This document shows positions 5,771 through 8,412 of a stretch of DNA of 8,412 bases, piece after piece. Within the stretch, counting starts at the first letter, position 1; each line of letters begins with the position of its first letter. The stretch is taken from positions 1-8,412 of the forward strand of contig DATKVJ010000112.1 of NCBI GenBank assembly GCA_035530135.1. Reading direction: 5' to 3'. The notes under the pieces are model-generated. The model did not search any database. It had not been told where the DNA came from and saw only the letters and a list, made by a program, of their open reading frames with translations. A program made the translations under genes and the position numbers. This DNA comes from CAIYYX01 sp035530135 (lineage in GTDB: Bacteria > Pseudomonadota > Gammaproteobacteria > Burkholderiales > Rhodocyclaceae).

Positions 5771-6778
5771 TCAGGCTAGCGGCTGCAGCCGCATCGAGGC
5801 GCGGGCTTCGTCCATCGTGAGGGCGAGCAATTTGACGCAGGCGTAAAGGGCCTTGACGCAAGGCGTCGGGACGCCGGTCAATTCGCCGAGCTCCGCCACC
5901 GCGCCGACCAGCGCATCGATCTCCAGCGCCCGCCCGGCTTCGACATCCTGGAGCATCGACATCTTGTGCCGGCCCAGCGTCTCGGCACCGGCGATCCGCC
6001 GCTCGATCGGCAGGCGGATGGCGACGCCGAGGCTCTCGGCCACCGCCTTCGCCTCCCCCATCGTGTTCTCCAGCAATTCCCGGGTCAGGGGATAGCGGCA
6101 GATGTCGATCACCGTCGCGTGCGCCAATGCGCTGATCGGATTGAGGCTGACGTTGCCCAGGAGCTTCAGCCAGACCTCGCCGCGCGTATCGCTCAGCACC
6201 GGCGACTTGAAGCCGGCGGCGGTGAACACCGCCGCCAGGCTCCGGACCCGGTCGGTGGTCCGGTTGTCCAGTTCGCCCAGCGGCAAGCGATTGCCTTCGT
6301 GGTGATGGATGATGCCCGGCGCCACCACCTCCGTCGCCGGGTAGACGACGCCGTGGACCACCCTAGCGGCATCGATGTGCCGGGAGATGACGCCGTCCCG
6401 ATCGACCGACTGGAGGACATGGCCGTCGAACCGCCCTCCCGAACGCTGAAAATACCACCAGGGCACGCCGTTCTGCAGCGTCAGGACGACGGTCGACTCC
6501 TCGAACAGCCGGGGAATGTCGGCAGCGACGGCGGCGAGCTGGTGCGCCTTGAGGCCGAGGATCACCAGGTCGTGCCGGCCGGCCTGCTCGAAGCTGTCGG
6601 TGGCGAAGGGACGGGCGCTGTGCTCGCCGCCGTCGCGAAAAATCAGGCTCAGGCCGCGCTCGCGGATCGCGGCGAGATGCTCGCCACGGGCGATCACCGT
6701 CACCTGATGGCCGGAAGCGGCCAGCTCGACCGCCAGATAGCCACCGATCGCACCCGCCCCCACCACGCAGATTTTCAT
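5771..6778 (-). CDS. panE: Ketopantoate reductase family protein (2-dehydropantoate 2-reductase-like)
   Basis: Members of this family reduce 2-dehydropantoate to pantoate with NADPH, a step of pantothenate and coenzyme A synthesis. The N-terminal Rossmann fold begins with MKICVVGAGAIGGYLA (GxGxxG at 7-12 from the ATG at 6778). QNG is at about 102-104, the catalytic lysine block EVWLKLLGNVSLNP places K205 with N209 and N213, and SMLQDVEAGRALEID at about 274-288 holds the conserved Ser and Glu (E286). These match E. coli PanE Lys176, Asn180, Asn184, Ser244 and Glu256 in order and spacing. At 335 residues it is about 30 longer than E. coli PanE and belongs to a longer subfamily with a PWWYFQ segment after QNG, so the exact substrate is uncertain. 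A GTG at 6790 would add four residues, but the ATG fits the family start. It follows the cyclase-hemerythrin gene by 16 nt and is probably cotranscribed with it. Confidence 0.85.
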   Translation of the reverse strand: MKICVVGAGAIGGYLAVELAASGHQVTVIARGEHLAAIRERGLSLIFRDGGEHSARPFATDSFEQAGRHDLVILGLKAHQLAAVAADIPRLFEESTVVLTLQNGVPWWYFQRSGGRFDGHVLQSVDRDGVISRHIDAARVVHGVVYPATEVVAPGIIHHHEGNRLPLGELDNRTTDRVRSLAAVFTAAGFKSPVLSDTRGEVWLKLLGNVSLNPISALAHATVIDICRYPLTRELLENTMGEAKAVAESLGVAIRLPIERRIAGAETLGRHKMSMLQDVEAGRALEIDALVGAVAELGELTGVPTPCVKALYACVKLLALTMDEARASMRLQPLA

Positions 6779-6794
6779 CCCCTGTTGCACCGTA

Positions 6795-8096
6795 CTATGC
6801 CGTGCCCGCCCGCAGCAGGAAATTACCCAGATGGAGGTCGCTCTTGGTGATGTGGCTGATCTGCCAGTCGACCAACCGCAGTTGCATCCGAAACAGCAGA
6901 TAGAGCCGGTCCCCTCCCCCGCTCTCGATCTCTCCGTACATCTCTGCGAGGAAGCGGCGGAAGGTATCGTGCTGCGCCTTGTGCTCTTTGGTGAAGGGGT
7001 AGTCGTGGCGGCTCATCAGTTCCTCCTCGGTCCCGAAGTGACGCTCGACCCTGGCAGCGAGATCGTCGAGCAGCGGATCCAGCCGGGTTTCGCCGCGACC
7101 GACCTGCTCGGCCAATTGCGCGATGCGCGCGAGCAGTTCCTGGTACTGGCTATCGAGCTCGGCGATACCCACCGAATAATCGTCGCGCCAGCCGATCTCC
7201 ATGCCCATCGGACCTTCCAAATGGCCGCGGCGCTCGAACTCCCGGCAGCGCCCCAGATAGACCTGCACCGCAAGGTCCTCCGGCGCCGCGCTCTGGCATT
7301 CCTGCAACAGGGGCAGCGCGAGATCGACCCGACCCAGGTGGTAATAGGCCAGGCCGTGCTCGAAGCTACTGCGGCTGGCGAGCTTCGCCAGCCTGAGAGG
7401 TTCCGGGTCGGCGTCGAACACCTCATACACCGACTGCGCCTGATAACGGCCCTTGATTTGCAACCTGTCGATGAAACGGATGCAATAAGCGTCGGGATCC
7501 TTCAGCGCGTGCAGGGTATGGGCGCTGATCATCAGCGGCGTCGAATAGCTCTTGGTCAGGCCTTCCAGGCGCGAGGCGAGGTTGACCGCGTCGCCGATGA
7601 CGGTGCTGTCCATGCGCTGATGACCGCCCACGGTGCCCATCATCACCAAGCCGGTATTGACGCCGATGCCTATCCTGATCTGGCTGTAGCCCGCCCGCAC
7701 CCGCCCCTGGTTGTAAGTCGTCAGTTGCCGCAGCATGTCGATGCCGGAGCGCACGCCGTCGTCGGCCGAACCGGCGAACAAGGCCATGATGCCGTCGCCG
7801 ATGTACTTGTCGATGATGCCCCGGTGGCGGGTCACCATGGGTTCCATGGTGGAGAGGTAGGAATTGATGAAGCGGAAGTTCTCCGCCGGCAGGATCGACT
7901 CCGACAGCGACGTGAAGTCGCGGATGTCGGAGAACAGCAGGGTCATTTCCTTCTCGACGTTGTCGCCCAGCTTGACATCGACGATGCTCGGCCTGCCCAG
8001 CAATTGCAGAAACTGGTGCGGCACGAAACGGCCGTAGGCGACTTCCGTGGCGGTCAGCTGCGGCGCTGCTTGCTCTGTTGGATCGGCGTCCGGCAT
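6795..8096 (-). CDS. Class III adenylate cyclase with C-terminal bacteriohemerythrin domain
   Basis: The 433-residue soluble protein has three parts. Residues about 22-230 are a class III nucleotide cyclase domain: FSDIRDF with metal Asp D57, DKYIGD with adenine-selecting K97 and metal Asp D101, then T165, N172 and R176 in STVIGDAVNLASRLE. The catalytic set is complete, with Thr replacing the second base-selecting Asp as in class IIIb enzymes, so cAMP synthesis is likely. Residues about 244-290 resemble a TPR helix pair. Residues about 300-430 are a hemerythrin domain (GWRDDYSVGIAELD, HFGTEEELM, HKAQH, WQISHITKSD). Six di-iron ligands are present: H353, E357, H372, H376, H415 and D420. The first His position is Tyr (Y318, QYQ instead of QHK). 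There is no membrane segment. An in-frame TGA two codons before the ATG fixes the short N terminus; no good Shine-Dalgarno is seen. The inferred role is cAMP signalling controlled by O2, NO or redox state. Confidence 0.9.
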   Translation of the reverse strand: MPDADPTEQAAPQLTATEVAYGRFVPHQFLQLLGRPSIVDVKLGDNVEKEMTLLFSDIRDFTSLSESILPAENFRFINSYLSTMEPMVTRHRGIIDKYIGDGIMALFAGSADDGVRSGIDMLRQLTTYNQGRVRAGYSQIRIGIGVNTGLVMMGTVGGHQRMDSTVIGDAVNLASRLEGLTKSYSTPLMISAHTLHALKDPDAYCIRFIDRLQIKGRYQAQSVYEVFDADPEPLRLAKLASRSSFEHGLAYYHLGRVDLALPLLQECQSAAPEDLAVQVYLGRCREFERRGHLEGPMGMEIGWRDDYSVGIAELDSQYQELLARIAQLAEQVGRGETRLDPLLDDLAARVERHFGTEEELMSRHDYPFTKEHKAQHDTFRRFLAEMYGEIESGGGDRLYLLFRMQLRLVDWQISHITKSDLHLGNFLLRAGTA

Positions 8097-8361
8097 CGGT
8101 CAATGTCTGCGGCAGGTTCGGCTGGGCACGGTAGCGCCGCCCCGGGGTTTATCCTTCTTCTGTCGGCTCAGCCCTTCTTGGGCCTGACTTATTGTACAGG
8201 GCGGATTCTACGCCAGGCGCCGGCCCCGCACCAAGGCCAGCCGCGGCCCGCCCGGGCGCTCAGATTGGCGTCCTTTATTTCCCAATAAACAAATAGGATC
8301 GGGGCGAGGAGGCGGAAATGCTAGCCTTGGGCCCTGACAGAGAGCGAAGGGGGAGGCGGGG
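8097..8361. promoter_or_regulatory. Divergent intergenic region between the cyclase-hemerythrin gene and sat
   Basis: These 265 bp separate two divergent genes and must hold promoters for both, but no strong consensus pair is visible. On the minus strand, TACAAT (8196-8191) is a possible -10 for the cyclase gene without a clear -35. On the plus strand, an AT-rich island at about 8271-8299 stands out from very GC-rich flanks and could hold the sat promoter (TTGGCG at 8265, TAGGAT at 8294, but the spacing is too long). A small hairpin with one bulge (TCAGCCC, then GGGCCTGA) lies at about 8168-8187. Confidence 0.45.
8274..8289. repeat. AT-rich inverted repeat upstream of sat
   Basis: TTTATT (8274-8279) and AATAAA (8284-8289) are a perfect 6-bp inverted repeat with a 4-bp spacer. 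It is the only strongly AT-rich palindrome in the window and sits about 75 bp before the sat ATG, a suitable place for an operator or promoter melting region. Chance is possible given its low complexity. Confidence 0.35.
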
Positions 8362-8374
8362 ATGGCGCTGGTGA
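8318..8374 (+). CDS. Possible 18-codon leader ORF overlapping the sat start
   Basis: An ATG at 8318 follows a full AGGAGG Shine-Dalgarno (8306-8311) with 6 nt spacing. It opens an 18-residue frame (start MLALGPDRERRG, then Arg- and Trp-rich) that ends in TGA at 8372-8374. The stop lies 13 nt inside sat, in another frame, so the two could be translationally coupled. The peptide contains no Cys or Met run that would suggest sulfur-responsive attenuation. The evidence is only the ribosome binding site and the overlap. Confidence 0.3.
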   Translation: MLALGPDRERRGRRGWRW

Positions 8375-8412
8375 AGCCGCATGGTGGCGGGGAACTGAAG
8401 TCGCTGCTGCTG
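8362..8412 (+). CDS. sat: Sulfate adenylyltransferase (ATP sulfurylase), first 17 codons
   Basis: Only the N-terminal 17 residues are present. They begin MALVKPHGGGELKSLLL, which resembles the start of homo-oligomeric Sat-type ATP sulfurylases (xLVxPHGGxxLKPLLL). This enzyme interconverts ATP plus sulfate with APS plus pyrophosphate. It serves assimilation or dissimilatory sulfate reduction, and works in reverse in sulfur oxidisers. The ATG has a GGGGGAGG ribosome binding site 5 nt upstream, and an in-frame TGA at 8335-8337 lies upstream with no other start between, so the start is well placed. The gene runs off the right edge; the call rests on this short match and would be settled by the next 200 bases. 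Confidence 0.7.
   Translation, partial: MALVKPHGGGELKSLLL

Noticed and set aside
5505..5861. Minus-strand 118-codon frame spanning the panE end and the Lys-rich gene
   Set aside because: It overlaps the panE coding end and reads the Lys codons in another frame as a Glu/Gly-rich string. The 38-codon frame has the ribosome binding site and promoter.
6831..8288. Plus-strand open frame of 485 codons
   Set aside because: It is antisense to the well-supported cyclase-hemerythrin gene; the product is low-complexity, Gln/His/Arg/Ala-rich and shows no domain. Such shadows are common at this GC content.
8372..8412. Start of a different enzyme than ATP sulfurylase
   Set aside because: The short N terminus LVKPHGGGELK fits Sat better than any other family I could recall. 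The call is kept, with reduced confidence.

Overview
The window is a GC-rich, densely coded chromosomal segment. The run hemA-prfA-prmC-grxD, with argH converging on it, suggests a betaproteobacterium, perhaps a Rhodocyclales-like or sulfur-oxidising lineage. That placement is inferred from gene order and protein style, not from a database search. No tRNA, rRNA, CRISPR array, insertion sequence or phage gene was seen. Both ends cut genes: the 5' end of argH is missing, and only the first 17 codons of a probable sat (ATP sulfurylase) are present.

Layout from left to right. argH (+) runs in from the left edge and converges on grxD with overlapping stop codons. On the minus strand, reading right to left, hemA, prfA, prmC and grxD form one compact probable operon: the first dedicated step of tetrapyrrole synthesis, peptide release factor 1, the methyltransferase that modifies release factors, and a CGFS monothiol glutaredoxin. 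hemA has a clear extended -10 promoter (TGCTATAAT). A perfect 17-bp GC hairpin fills the hemA-prfA gap right up to the prfA start codon. Upstream of hemA is an HDOD-domain regulator gene. Before it lies a leader with three successive small hairpins, then a 38-codon, extremely lysine-rich small gene with its own promoter and ribosome binding site.

Further right, a ketopantoate reductase family gene (panE-like) lies 16 nt downstream of a gene for an unusual signalling protein. That protein has an apparently complete class III (IIIb-type) adenylate cyclase domain, a TPR-like linker and a C-terminal bacteriohemerythrin domain. The hemerythrin keeps six of the seven di-iron ligands, but the first His is Tyr. 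This is the best candidate for a poorly described system: a soluble cyclase possibly gated by O2, NO or redox state and perhaps by bicarbonate. A 265-bp divergent intergenic region separates it from sat and contains an AT-rich palindrome and a possible 18-codon leader ORF overlapping the sat start.

The long open frames antisense to hemA, argH/grxD, prfA and the cyclase gene are ordinary GC-rich shadows and are not annotated.
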